64,000 nt of DNA, taken from the NCBI GenBank assembly GCA_027919835.1, contig JANVFP010000002.1:930001-994000 (forward strand). Reading direction: 5' to 3'. Positions 1 to 11,700 of this stretch are shown piece after piece; the stretch's first letter is position 1, and every line of letters begins with the position of its first letter. Below the pieces are notes generated by a model that was not told where the DNA came from, made no database searches, and worked only from the letters and a program-made list of their open reading frames with translations. Source of the stretch: Lentinula raphanica. Lineage: Eukaryota > Basidiomycota > Agaricomycetes > Agaricales > Omphalotaceae. The position numbers and the translations under genes are program-made.

Positions 1-427
1 TTGAAGTAAGCTGCTCCAAGATATGTTTTTTTCAGAATTACAGACCCTCCTGGATCTACTGAGCAGAAGATTGTATCGCCAACGTGCAAAGCGACCTTCC
101 CATCGGCGTACTCCACTAGGAAGAATTCTAAAACCCAGCCAATCATTCGTATGAGTATATGTTTTAGGGAGGTTTACCGCTCTCCTTACCTTCTTCAAGA
201 GGCCGTACAGGTTCATGTCCTGTCGAGGCAGCGGCCGGTGCGAGTTCTTGTCCTGAAGTTGGAGGAGCGATGTGAGCGGGGTCGTGTTCTGTTGGAGCAG
301 CAATGTGACCAGGGTCATGTCCTGTTGGGGCAGCGACCACGACAACTCTGAGTAGACAACTGGCAATGAGTAACCAGTGTAGAAATGACAAAGTTGTCTT
401 GAATGACGGTACGGATAGTAGTAGCAT
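1..427 (-). CDS. probable fourth member of the secreted SLRIG family, 3' part cut off by the window edge
   Basis: Exon 1 runs from the ATG at 427 to 190 and encodes 79 residues: a hydrophobic signal-peptide-like start (LHWLLIASCLLRVVVVAA) and then a Pro/His/Thr-rich spacer with degenerate repeats of the type PTxHDPxHI. A GTAAGG donor at 189 and a TTTTAG acceptor at 128 remove a 62-nt phase-1 intron. Exon 2 then stays open to base 1, reading EFFLVEYADGKVALHVGD and further on LKKTYLGAAYF. The layout (signal-peptide exon, phase-1 intron, second exon beginning with Glu, then a SLRIG-like motif and a KLGxFxF-like motif) matches the three full copies at 21.9-25.0 and 41.8-43.0 kb, so I infer a divergent relative. 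Its function is unknown. The similarity is weak and the rest of the gene is missing. Confidence 0.55.
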
Positions 428-1091
428 GTTTCGAAATTTGGAATGTGATGGAACGAGGTTCAGATTTGGCCAGCAAATTTAGCGTTCGAGAACGTTCAAG
501 AAGCCGAAAGATATTCAACGGATACAGTAAAATAGGATAGCGGGTCGCAGAGCGCTGCAGAGTGTAGTTTGAGGGTTGAGAGCGCAAAAAGCGCAAGAAC
601 AAGCATCGCCAAAGAAACTGCCCAGTGCCCAGTGCCTTACGTCCGTCGGAGGAACCGCAGGGGGCTGTCGGCACGACTGGCACTGACTGGCAGTGGCATT
701 GGGCAACCTTAGGCAACCTTCTGGCAACCTTGGTCCTCAGCTCAAAGCTGGGAAGTTTCGGAACCCCCGATGTCGATGAGCCTTCGACAGGGTGGTGGTG
801 AGTTGAAGTAAACAGCGAGCTTACCATTGGAGTCATCGAGATAAATCATGCTTCAGCATGTGTGGTATTAGTAGTGCTTGCAGTATTAATGAGTTTTGGA
901 CTGGTTTTGGACTTCAGTGGAACGTTCTACGGCACGTCGGCAGCGTAAACCATTATTAGGCTTCCAGCTTAGGTAATCAATTATCTCCGGCACCGCTCAC
1001 TGACTAGTACCACCGACTCGGATTCCTTAAGAATTCTACAGGCTACTGCTGATAACTGATACACGCCCACTGAGCATTCCAGTCTGTGAAC
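428..1091. other. intergenic, divergent promoter region
   Basis: This 660-base stretch lies between two divergently transcribed genes. It has no convincing coding exon. Short repeats of the type ctggcaaccttgg occur around 660-735. I see nothing else that I can support. Confidence 0.5.
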
Positions 1092-4000
1092 ATGAGTTCT
1101 TCTGGTCCAAAAACGCGTCGCCGCCTTCAGAACGCATGTCTACGTTGCCGCCAAAAGAAAGGTGTGTTCACGACTTGTGCCTGATCTACGCGTTCCATTG
1201 ATCAGAATGCTATCCTTCAGTCCGCTGTGAGATATAGAGAACTCGCTCTCTTGTCTTGCATTATCGATGACTAGTCTCTTCCAGGTGATAGCGGTCTCAT
1301 GCCCAATAATATATGTTCAGGCTGTATAACCGCGGACGTAGAATGCACACACAGCAACCTGAAAAAGGTGAATTGTAATCATGAGCTCCTCCGAGGACTC
1401 AGTTTTCATGTTATTCATGTAGAGACGAGGTCCAAAACGCGTGTAAGAAGCTTTTCGTGGGTCCAACTCCTAGCTGTATACTAACCGTGTCCGATGATCC
1501 ATCACAGCCCTAAGGATCAAAGCACGAAGAGGTTCGAAGCGACTCAAACCGCAATCTCCTGCATATTAGCAGAGCCTGATACATATCCATTTCCTGAAGA
1601 CCCCGATGAAATGCGCACGCTGGTTATCGAAATATCTCAATACGCGTACTTCTTGCAAAAGGCAGGGCAACCTGTGAAAGTTGTTGCTAGTCCTGCTGGG
1701 CCGCCTCTCTCGCTCACCCCATCATCTGCCCGTTCGTCGACTCCTGATACATACACCATTCCTTACCTTAGTGATCACCCACCCCGAGCTGATGACCAAG
1801 ACGCCAGCACCATTTCCGACAGACTTGAAGAACTCACGCTCAGTCAACAATCTAATCGACACTATGGTCCATCTAGTAATTTCTTACTCGTGCAAACTCT
1901 TTTGGACTTCAAACAAGAGGCTACGGGACACAAGCAAAATATTGATCAAGGTTTTCGTAGACCCGAGTTCTGGTGTATTTATCCGGTTCGTCTCGATCTC
2001 TCCCAGCAACTTTGACATACGCCAGCTGGTCCTTATCTTTCTGAGCAGTGGCAAGAGAAATCTCAAAATCAAAACAGAACCTCCACGCTCAGATTCCCGG
2101 AAGAAGATCTTCTACACGAACTCATCGATGCTTACTTTGTACATTTCGAACCTTTCCTCCCATTATTGCACCGCCCAACGTTCGAGAAATCAATTGCGGA
2201 AGGATTACATCTTCGCGACCGTGGATTCGGACAAGTAGTTCTAGGAGTTTGTGCTGTCGCCTCAAGGCATAGCGGTGACCCAAGGAACATGCCCGAAGGT
2301 ACACAATCAGATCATTCACTGGGTTGGCGTTGGTACAGCCAGATATCATTGGATGTGTCTTCGTTCCTCGAAGCACCGAGATTGTATGATTTACAGCTAT
2401 GTATCGTACGTATATTGCCGATGCTTCATCGAGACTCATTTCTTAAGACAGAAAGTATAGTTGATCGTCGTGTATCTTCAAGCCTCCTCCGTTTCCGAGT
2501 CTAGCTGGATCACTTTGGGGATCGCAATGCGCCTTGGGCAAGCGGTGGGCCTGCATCGGAAACAACCTGATCATCCTCGGACAATCAAGAGAGAGCTCTG
2601 GATCCGAGTGTTCTGGGCAATCATAGCGTGCGATACATACGCTAGTTTGTTTCTAGGACGGCCCCGAGTCACCACAGCGGACGAGTGGGTAAATGTCTTG
2701 CTTTCTAATGATATCTACGCTCACGTAGTACTTACCCAGTTTCGACGTCGAATTCCCGATGGATTGTGATCAAGAGTTTTGGGACAACGCAACTAGTGAA
2801 GACGAGCTTCTAGTGCAACCCTCTTCTGAGAAGCCCACCAGAGTGACATTCTGGATTTATTTTCTCAAGTTGTTGGAGATTGCAGGTTCTACCCATAAAC
2901 TCATAGTATGATCATTGTCCTGGAACATGCTCGTGTTGATGCTGATTCGGTTTTCAGTATCCCATACGCAGAACGGGATTAAACTCGACGGTACTGGGTC
3001 AGGACAGGATCTCTTGGAACCGAAATGCTGTAATGGAACTCGACTCTGCTCTGAATGCCTGGGTAAGCTCTATACCTGATTATAGTACGTATTTCTCAGT
3101 TTCGTTGATGACCCACTTTCTTTCGATGCTGACTGGTTTCATCATGTAGTACGCTGGGATCCCAAACAATCCGACAGAATACTGTTGTTGCAGACTGCCA
3201 TGCTTTACTGTTCATATTATTGGGTACAGGTAACGTCCTACGTCGGGATACCCGTTAGTATCTTTCTGTTTGTCTTACGCCAAATAGATCCAGGTATTCA
3301 TCACTCTCAATAACTTAATCCGGTCAACTGAACTATTGAGAAAAGATTCACAAAAAGTTCATTCCTGGTCCTGGCCAGGAGGCTGTTTTGAATGGCTTTC
3401 CGTCAATGGCAATCTGTGCTAATGCAGCCCGATCAACCATTCGTATCTTTGAAGTGTGCAAGGCAGGTCATTCGTCTCCTATCAACTTGGTACGTTGTCT
3501 TCCTAGGATTCTGTTTCACGATCTCGCTCAGATCTCGCTCAAATGAACAAGCCCTCACTCTTCGTCTCGGCTATCATCCTCTTGATAAATTTCTGGAGAG
3601 GAAAGAGGTCAAATGCAGTGATGAATACTAGTGCTGAGATGCGTGAAGTCTATAAATGTTTCGAGCTGATCAGACCATATGAGAAACGGTGAGTGTGCTC
3701 ACCTCGATTCCCAAGAGCTTGAGTTGACTGTTGTTGTCACAGGTTTCAAGGGGCAGGTCGTATGATGTGCGTCTGTATCTTTCACGACACTATAGAAATC
3801 TTCACTGAGTTCTGAGATTAGTGACATCCTCAACAAAATCATCTCTGTTGGACATCTAGACATTCCCTTTTCCCCAACGACTCCAGCTTACGAGCGAAGT
3901 CCCGACCCAGGCTCTGATATCTCATTTGAAATTGCAGGATATCCGAGTTCAAGTTCCTTTAGTAGAGGATCACTCAATGAAGCTCCTCGTTCCTTCATCA

Positions 4001-4528
4001 ATCATCAACCTCCTCTTCCATTCTATGCTAACGAAATAGCCTCACTTCCACATTACTCTTCGACCCCGGCTCCATCGTCGCTCCCGCACTTGCAATCCAT
4101 TGGTGCTGGGACCTCCTACCTGAGGTATGATAGTGCGAATGGACTGAATTTCCGCTCCGCGATGCCACAGTCACCTTCCGAAAAGCCAACGAATATTAGG
4201 GATAGTACGAATGTCAATATTGATAACCACACGGGTGAACTGCGTTTTCAACAAGGTACGGTACTTCCTGGTACATTGGATAGTGGGGAAGTAGTCAAAT
4301 CATATGCTGATGTGGTATACTAGCCACATCCGTCTCAACGTTCTTCTCGAATCCTCCTGGCGGGTTTGACAATCATATGGCGTATGTTCTTTACATCTTT
4401 CAGAAGATCCCTTCTGATATAGTACACTCAAAAGGAACGGAACTGATGAAGACTGGCTGACCTTCATGCAGAACGTTGAAGATATCTTACAATCATCTAC
4501 CGTGGATTTTCGCATGTCCATAGATTGA
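1092..4528 (+). CDS. Zn2Cys6 fungal-specific transcription factor
   Basis: This is a nuclear zinc-cluster regulator. The N-terminus reads NACLRCRQKK-VRCDSG, then ICSGC and VEC, giving all six zinc-ligand cysteines. A basic segment and linker follow, then the fungal_trans regulatory domain (HRPTFEKSIAEGL, GVCAVASRHSGDPR, GIAMRLGQAVGLHRKQP, RELWIRVFWAIIACD, LGRPR, FPMDCDQEFWD). The gene has more than ten exons. The third zinc cysteine is restored only by a 6-nt exon at 1221-1226, between introns 1162-1220 and 1227-1284. A second 6-nt exon (Ile-Gln, 3288-3293) gives WVQIQIHKKFIP. An apparent in-frame stop at 4321 lies inside a 68-nt intron (4256-4323), so I do not call a pseudogene. The last exon reads either NVEDILQSST (stop at 4528) or a shorter frame ending at 4523; that junction is unresolved. 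The target genes are unknown. The family resembles XlnR-type activators only in general architecture. Confidence 0.85.
1221..1226 (+). other. 6-nt microexon in the zinc-cluster coding region
   Basis: The six bases TCCGCT lie between a CTTCAG acceptor and a GTGAGA donor. With the flanking exons they encode V-R-C-D and complete the C-x2-C-x6-C half of the zinc cluster. Skipping them would lose the third cysteine. Confidence 0.7.
3288..3293 (+). other. second putative 6-nt microexon (Ile-Gln)
   Basis: The six bases ATCCAG lie between an AAATAG acceptor and a GTATTC donor, both phase 0. Including them gives WVQ-IQ-IHKKFIP, close to the usual family pattern. Skipping them gives WVQ-IHKKFIP, which also stays in frame, so this exon is less certain than the first. 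Confidence 0.5.
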
Positions 4529-4778
4529 GTCTCGCTTGAAATTATGGCTGCATGGAGTTTGTGATCTGACGTCAAGTGCTCAGCTATGTACTGCTTCCAT
4601 GGTTGGACTCGATACTGCCCAGCCAATCTCATCCGACATACATACGTTGCAGGAAATATTTCGACGACTCTTGTTTGATTGCATATGATACAGTGCCATT
4701 ACTACATTCTCAATGTCACGGCGGATTTCTTCGAATACATATCACGTTCATCATTCCTCTGCCTCTTCAATGTTGTGT

Positions 4779-5303
4779 TTACTTCTTCCCTGCCTTCTTC
4801 GCCTGTGTACGCAGACGCGTGATCTGTTTCTTCCATCCGTAGCATTGGTTACACGCTGGTACATGATGTGTTCAGAAGATGATCATTCGGTAATCCAGAT
4901 AGAACTCACCCGTGAGTGCGTGCTTTTTGCACTGGTAGTTACCATCCTTATTAACAGTAGCAGCGGGAGCCTCAATGCCCTCGCGATCTATTGGGTCAAA
5001 CTACATAGTGAAGGCATCAACGAGCTTGAAAAGATCGCCTGCTCTGGCTGAACTCACACCAAAGAATGCATCATTCTCCTCTCGTCCATCATACCTGAAC
5101 ACTTCTTATCAACAACCGCAACATATCAGACAACCGTAGATAAGAACGTACCCGCAATCAGTGCACTTTCAGAGCAGGGCAGTAGTAAGAAGCAAATCCA
5201 CCGCGCGATGTTACAAGGTATCACTCACAACTTCCTTGAAGTGCTGGCAAAAGAGGGCGTCGTTGATCTCAATGGTGGCTGGGGCAGACTCGACTTCGGC
5301 CAT
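4779..5303 (-). CDS. small conserved Cys-rich, probably zinc-binding protein
   Basis: Five short exons starting at the ATG at 5303 give about 97 residues. The protein begins MAEVESAPATIEINDALFC and continues with QHFKEV-CTDCG-YDGREENDAFFGFDPIDREGIEAP, then QCKKHAL, CNQCYGWKKQ and a Lys-rich C-terminus ending AKKAGKK. The cysteines form C-x2-C pairs (CTDC, CNQC) plus FCQH and QCKKH, which suggests one or two bound zinc ions. Splice sites and phases agree at every junction, for example GTGAGTG donors and CAG or TAG acceptors, and the last exon closes with TAA at 4779. I recall similar small unnamed proteins in other mushroom genomes but cannot assign a function; a nuclear or nucleic-acid-binding role is only a guess from the basic tail. 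The gene is convergent with the transcription factor upstream. Confidence 0.75.
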
Positions 5304-5927
5304 TGTAAACAGGGATTCGGAAAGTTGCTGGAATCGAAGGGACGAGGGGGGCTCTAAAGACACTGGCGCGTGTGTTTGGGGGGGGTCAGAAAGGAAAGCT
5401 GTGAGAGTTACTAAAGGTCGAAGATGATTATTTATCTCTGGGAATTACTAGACCCGGCGAGAGCCGGAAGACCCATGACCAGGCCATGTCTCGAGACCTC
5501 CTTTAGAATTTCTGTGGGGAAATGTGGGGTAATAGCCCCATTCGGCCATCCTTCACGGTACCGCATTTTGTAGACAGGCTGTAAGCTACTTCATCGATTT
5601 AGAGTTCGAGCTCTGTCTAAACAGTGAAAATATCGATAGCTTTGACCAGCAATGATGGCGTAGGCTTTCGTATTCTGTGCACCACCTTGCGACGATTCAT
5701 AGGTGAAGAACTAGGAACTTGAAGCTTAAACTTCAGCATTCTTCAGATCAATTGACACTGAACGTCCATCGTCAAAGACTTTGCCTCACAGCACAGCACT
5801 TTTGAAGGCACGATCTTCAAAACAAAACATTCTGAGCTATAAATAGTAGAGAAAACAGCTGTAAGTAACACCATATGATTCCATATGATCCCACAAGTTG
5901 ATATAAAAACGCAATACTGATACTGGA
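5304..5927. other. intergenic, no gene seen
   Basis: Upstream sequence of the small Cys-rich gene. It is AT-rich and broken by stops in all frames. It contains no recognisable exon or repeat and ends at the inverted-repeat element. Confidence 0.5.
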
Positions 5928-6472
5928 TGACTTCCCGTAGGAATTTGTAGATAAATCCGAGCTACAAATGTCCGAAAATGTCATTAGCCGAGATGCCGAG
6001 CGGCGGATCTCGAAAAATTTGTCGCTAGCGCGAATTCAGAGCTGCTACAAACTTTAAATCTGTAGAGGCCTCTGGACCCCTCTACAGATGATTTTTCGTC
6101 TACAAATTCTGGAAATGTGCCGGATGCGGTAATCCATCAGTGATGGCCGTCGGCCACTCTGAGAATGTAGTTTTTCTTGTCAGCGTGCAGTATATGGTGC
6201 TCATCCACTATACTGTTGCTCAGTGAACATATTCTTCAAGGTCAACCATATATCATGTCCATTGAGTCCTTCCAGCCTGCAGACAGCTTCTCTGAGGCTC
6301 ATAACATTGTCTTCTTGCTCATTCAGGTATGTCGGTGTGTTATATGCCGCAAGTACTCAATTCTGATTCTCTACGGGATTACATTTCTACAAATAACGGC
6401 TACAAATTCCGGATCAAATTTTTTTTTGTAATTTGTAGCGGAGATATCTACAAAAAATCCTACGGGAAGTCA
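5928..6472. mobile_element. non-autonomous terminal-inverted-repeat element (MITE-like)
   Basis: The left end TGACTTCCCGTAGG (5928-5941) is repeated perfectly inverted at 6459-6472. Similarity continues inwards with related TTTGTAGAT and GCTACAAAT blocks on both sides. The interior (about 500 bases) has no transposase-like reading frame. No target-site duplication is clear, so the exact ends and the superfamily remain open. The element lies just downstream of the WrbA-type gene stop. Confidence 0.6.
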
Positions 6473-6548
6473 CCCACTAGCGAGGGTTCGACAGTCTGAG
6501 GGAAAGCAGCGTCCAATCTCGATTCTACCGTTCAATTACTTGCCGCTT

Positions 6549-7728
6549 CTAAAACTTGACTTTCGATACCGTCTGATAGAAGTGTTTGCCTAAACATGAT
6601 TCAAGAATCAATACGAATCAGGAGAAGGGAACAAGAAGGCATGAAAAGTAGAAGACCCACCTTGAATGCTTGCAATCTCCAACTCCAGAGCAGACGGTTG
6701 ACGTTCTCCTTTAGGACCAGCGACGGTTCCGGCTCCCCACGCGGATCCTGAATAATCGCGAGTTCGAGTTTCAAATGAGCAACTCAAGTCGGAAGACAAC
6801 AACGCGAAAGAAAAACACATACCACCACGGACCTCAGATAGATCAGTCAATTGCGAGAAGGCATGAGCGTATCCAAGAGGGACGAAGATCATTCCATGAT
6901 GGACGAATGTCGACATAGCATTCATAGCCGTGGATTCTTGACCTCCACCAAGGGAGGCGGTAGAGAAGAACACACTAACATATTTCCCGGACAGGGCACC
7001 TTGAACCCAGAGACCGCCAGTGGAGTCCCAGAAGGCCTAAAAGGATAGAACGTTTAGATTGCATACCACTGGAAACATAACGATACAAAGACTAACCTTC
7101 CACTGAGCAGGGAAGTTTCCGTATCGAGTAGCTAGTTTGATAGTGAACGGTTGAAAACTCAGTAATTAACCATTAACTATTACGAAAGGGTACACTCACG
7201 AATGCCGAACAAGAACGCATCGAACTCGGTAAGTTTAGCGGCGTCGATGAGAGGATAGTCGGGTTTAGCAGGAGCATGCATCATAGTGAGGATATCTTGG
7301 GAAAGGGTTTCCGGGATCCTAATAGAAAGCAGTGATCCAGTCAAGATCTAGCTAGAGTAGCCAAAAAGACCAGAACGAACTGGAAGATCTTGACACTTCC
7401 TCCAGCGGATTCAATCCCACTCTTGACGGATTCGGCCACTGTCAAGGACGACCAAGAACCAAACGATGAGAGAGGATATACAGAGGACAACAGGAACACA
7501 CATACACTTGGCGATGTGACCATACATCGAGTAGATGACGATTGCAACTTTGGGAGAAGACATGGTATTAGTAGCAGCAGCAGGTACTGTTGTGTTGGTC
7601 GGAACGGTTTCTGGTTCAGATACGGGAGGCGGATTGATCTTCTTTTCGTCCGTCGTCTTTTTTATACCATTTCCTGCCTCCTTATTTTCATCATCAAAAT
7701 TGTGTTTTTGACGCTTCGTAAAACACAT
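6549..7728 (-). CDS. WrbA-type NAD(P)H:quinone oxidoreductase (flavodoxin-like)
   Basis: This is an FMN-dependent NAD(P)H:quinone reductase of the WrbA/Pst2 family, which makes two-electron reductions of quinones and guards against redox cycling. The ATG at 7728 gives a roughly 55-residue Ser/Thr/Pro-rich leader (MCFTKRQKHNFDDENKEAGN and on). The flavodoxin core then starts at KVAIVIYSMYGHIAK, the phosphate-binding loop for FMN. Further exons read AESVKSGIESAGGSVKIFQ, FLFGIPTRYGNFPAQ, FFSTASLGGGQESTAMN, HHGMIFVPLGYAH, GSAWGAGTVAG and SALELEIASIQG. The final short exon KHFYQTVSKVKF ends at the TAG at 6549. The second Met before SPKV is an alternative start giving a core-only protein; I keep the long form because similar leaders occur in mushroom homologues as I remember them. 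It is probably cytosolic or membrane-associated. Confidence 0.9.
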
Positions 7729-8722
7729 GACGGATTGGGGTAAGGTTGGTGAATGGTATCTGCTGTAAAGTTGGCTTTAAACGGCCTCCAAGTGACAGCA
7801 ACGGCTGACCCGTTGGGGACTGGTGAATAGAGATAATGAAAAAGAGCTTCCTTATAGAAGGCATCCCCGACAAATGGAAGACTCGAAAAGGTTTACGCTG
7901 AGCGCTTATGCGTTGAGCGTGGTTTCGAGTGAGATGATTCATCCGTAAAAGGAAAATCCGTTTGTCATCTAATCCCCTCATCACGCTAGCAGTATTTTGT
8001 CCTTTGGTCGATATCTGAGTAACAACCTATACGAGATCAAATTGTGTATACGTACTGAAACGAGGAATGCCCTGGAATGTCATTGTCAGCCCGCTGGAGC
8101 CCTCCATTTTGCTTGTGTCAGCAGGATGGGCATCATATGGTCATCCAAATTGACATGAAGCTGTGATTGAGTGGGCAGAAACAGCAGTATGGAACCTTAT
8201 GGAACCCGCTTAACTGATCTAGACAGAAAACGTCGGGAGGATTCTGGAGTATTGCCATACAGGAGTAGAGAGTAGAGCATGGAGAATGAGTGAGAATCAA
8301 ACGAGAGAGGATGTTGAATTACTCACAAGTAGACTTGTTCGCACCGGAGTTGAATGCAAGCACTGCTGGAGGCTACACGTCGTATACTAGTTCGCCAGCT
8401 GGGCCTCTTCAAATCAGCCCTGTCCTGAATCACTCGACGGTATTTTGTACAACATATCATTACAAGGTAGTACTAGTAGTATGCAGAGAATAACAGGAAG
8501 CGCGATGAACTCGACAAGAAAACGACGGACGATTGACAATGATGGCGATAAGTTTAACTAGCTGCGATGGCAAAGGATAGGCTTGAACTGCTGGTGAAAA
8601 GGAATGTCAAAGCTGATAACATTTACAGAGTACATTGATTTGCGTTGGCGCGCGTGGGGATTTCAAGAAATCGAAAAAGCTATGTGCAAAAGATTCCGGA
8701 GTCTGGTGGCAGAGGTAATAGG
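7729..8722. other. intergenic, no gene seen
   Basis: About 1 kb between the WrbA-type start and the stop of the RRM gene. Short open stretches exist, but none has a start, splice sites and coding character together. I see no repeat or element. Confidence 0.45.
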
Positions 8723-11700
8723 TCATCGCTCTCCTGCTCCGACCTGTGTTTCTACTCTCTGCGAAGGTTGGAAATCCCCGCCACTCTCGCTGTGGCCAGA
8801 AGCGGATGAAAACGATCCGATATAAGGCGTAGAAGGGCTAAGTGTGGCACCAGATCCTTTTGAGGAATAAGTCAGCGCTGGCGAGACAAGTGGGGGAGAT
8901 GTTTGTGGGACGTCGTAGACTTCAGAGCTCCGAGGAAATGAGCGTGCTGTGACTCCATACGACCCGTCGTCAAAATTCTTCTTTGGGTCTAAGTTATTGG
9001 GAAAGGAAGAGTCTTGGTCGCCACCTGTTTTGTTGGTATAATTATGGCGATAGGTGTGTTGAGGTTGATTAGCGGAGGCTAAATCCGTGTATGAGCGACC
9101 TCCGTCAGAAATGTGAATTTCGCTTGCGTCAGAGTATGGGCGGGCATTGTTATCGTGACCTTTGGTCTCGTTCATGATGGTGCTACTGATAGAGTTCGTG
9201 GTTCTGTGTTTCGAAAGCGCTGGCTGAGGCTGATTCGGCGATATGATCTGGAGTTGAGACGAGTTTGTACGCATAATATCATTCGTGATGTTTCTTGTTT
9301 TGGGCATACTCATACTATTGTGCTGGTAATGGCGAGGTGCCGTCGTAGACGGCGTAGACGAAGGCGGAAGTGTCGTTGAACGGACGTGAGCTTGTTGATT
9401 AGAAGAATTACTAGCTAGGTTGTTGTTGTAGACATCGCGATCGCGTATGTTGAAGTTGCGAAACTGAGTCCCGGTACGAGCTCTTCCATTGAGCTGAGAT
9501 TGAGGGTATCTCATCGACTGGCGCTGAGGTTCGATCTCTTGATCTCCATCCGATTCAACAACAACCGCCAAGTTTCCCGAGGGAGGGAAATGTGACGATG
9601 TTTGTTGTTGCACAGCCATAGTGGATGCCTGCGTACGATAGCCGCGAACACCAACGTTGAAATCTGCATCCTCCCCAGGAAATTCATGTCGGTTGTACAG
9701 AGTATGGTCACCCCCACCTTTTCGCCGTTGTGCATGCGCGTCCAGGATGATTTCCTCGGCTGGCGTATAACCGCTTCGAGTTTGCGCTACACCACCTCCA
9801 CTTCGAGTTGGATATTGGGAGGCGAAAGCAAGATTGAGATCAACATCTCCGAGAATGGAATGGGCATTGCGGACGTTGTGGAGTTGACGCTGCGTGTAAC
9901 GTTCATCGTTTCCAGACCAAGGAGTTCCATTACCGCGCAAAGAGTCAAGAAGAGCCGCCATGGCTGGAGTGAGATCTTGATTGGTCTGACCTAGTACATT
10001 CGGAAGAGAGGTCGTTTGGTGATAGGGAGAAATGTTTGCTCCACGACGTAGTCCACTGTTGTTGTTAAGTCCTGCGAGTAGCTGAGCAGCAGAAGTCAGA
10101 TCGCTAGCTGAACCCCGATATCCTCCTGCAGCGGCAGAAGAGAGGTCGTGAGCATTACATGAAAAGTCGTTATAGACCTGGTTGACAGTCGGTGCAGGTC
10201 CATTCGCCAAACGACTAGCTCCAATGAGAGGTGCGTTCATACCACTTTGTTGGTATTGTGGATTGCGATATTGATCACGACCACGAAGATTGAGCAGGGC
10301 TGCCTGCGCGATAGTAAGTCGGGCAGGGGAAGCAGCGTCATCTTCTCGGATAGTACGTTCCGTACGCTTGTTTGACATCAGCGCCAGCTGGGCCAGAACG
10401 AGAAACATAACAGAAAACATACCCTTAGTTCTCGTTGCTCACTCGTGTCGGCGAATCGAACAGAAATTCGACTGCCGGGGTCATTCCAGCCGCGTACCAT
10501 GCGTCCATGAAGACGCTCAACCACTTCTTCGGCTCCTTGCCTAGTTTCCAATCTAGAAATGTTTAACTTAATCTTAGGGTAATCACCATCACCAAATTAT
10601 GATGAAACACAGACCTCACGAATGCAATGATTCTGGGAGGATTGCTGAGTCGAGTTTGGAAAAATCGACTGCTCTTGATTCGATGAGGCGATACGAGGGC
10701 GACCAATGACTAGAAAAGTTAAATGAAAAGAAGAGGTCAGCATTCGGTTTCGAAAATTTTGACAGTGAGTGAGAGAAAAAAGTAACGATGTCAAACGACG
10801 ATCCGATGAGACGCTACAATCAGCAGGAAAAGCAAGCCAGAGCAAGTAGAATGGACTACTCACTGGTTCGTCTATACTCAAAGGAAGCCTAAAGAACGTA
10901 ATGCATCAAGTCAGTGCCCGAAAGGAGGATACAGAGATGGAAATGATTGACAGGGAAGGAAGAGGGATACACGGACGACGAGAAAAAATTAACACACCCT
11001 TCGATGTACAGGTTTGTGCTATTCGGATCCTGCAAACGTTCCATCTTGGTCTTGAAGGACAAATCGCCGGCTTGATTTTTTCCGCCGCCAGCAATGATAG
11101 CACGTCCGCTAGCGCCATGAGCAAGGCTCGGCCCATTATCACCTTCGGAAGTCCACCCACTTTGCAACGCTGATTGCGTGTAAGGCATGCCGGGTATCTT
11201 GTGAGATTGCTGAGAGTAAAGAGATGTCATGAGCTCAACTTGTAACAGAATAATGAGGGTTCTTACTTTGGAGAACGTAGGATGCAGATTTCGAAAACGG
11301 CGAAGAGATTGTATACATTTTTCAGCTGCGTCTACGGTTTCGAAGCTGTAGAGGATCCATGAGATGATGCTCGGATTCGTTTTATCTCGAGACTTACAGT
11401 ACAAAACCATAACCACTTTCCTTCTCTCCGACGTGTCTAGTAAAACTCCGCACGCTTCGGATCTCACCAAAAGGTGCCGCAAGCTCGAAAAGTTGATCCT
11501 CAGGAAAATGGGGAGGCAGGCCATTGATATAGACATTGGGTGACTTGAATTGGTCGTCGTTAGCATTGTATGTTTCGCTGGTGACGGATCCATTGCTAGA
11601 GCTGGGTATATGCGCTGGAATACTGTGATCAAGGCCGAGAGTGAGCGTCGCATTATCCTTTTCGAGAACCTCCAGGTCAATAGGTCCTGTTTCAGGGACC

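Noticed and set aside
4300..4340. In-frame stop in the Zn2Cys6 gene, suggesting a pseudogene
   Set aside because: A 68-nt intron with GTACGG donor (4256) and TACTAG acceptor (4323) removes it and restores the frame to ATSVSTFFSNPPGGF.
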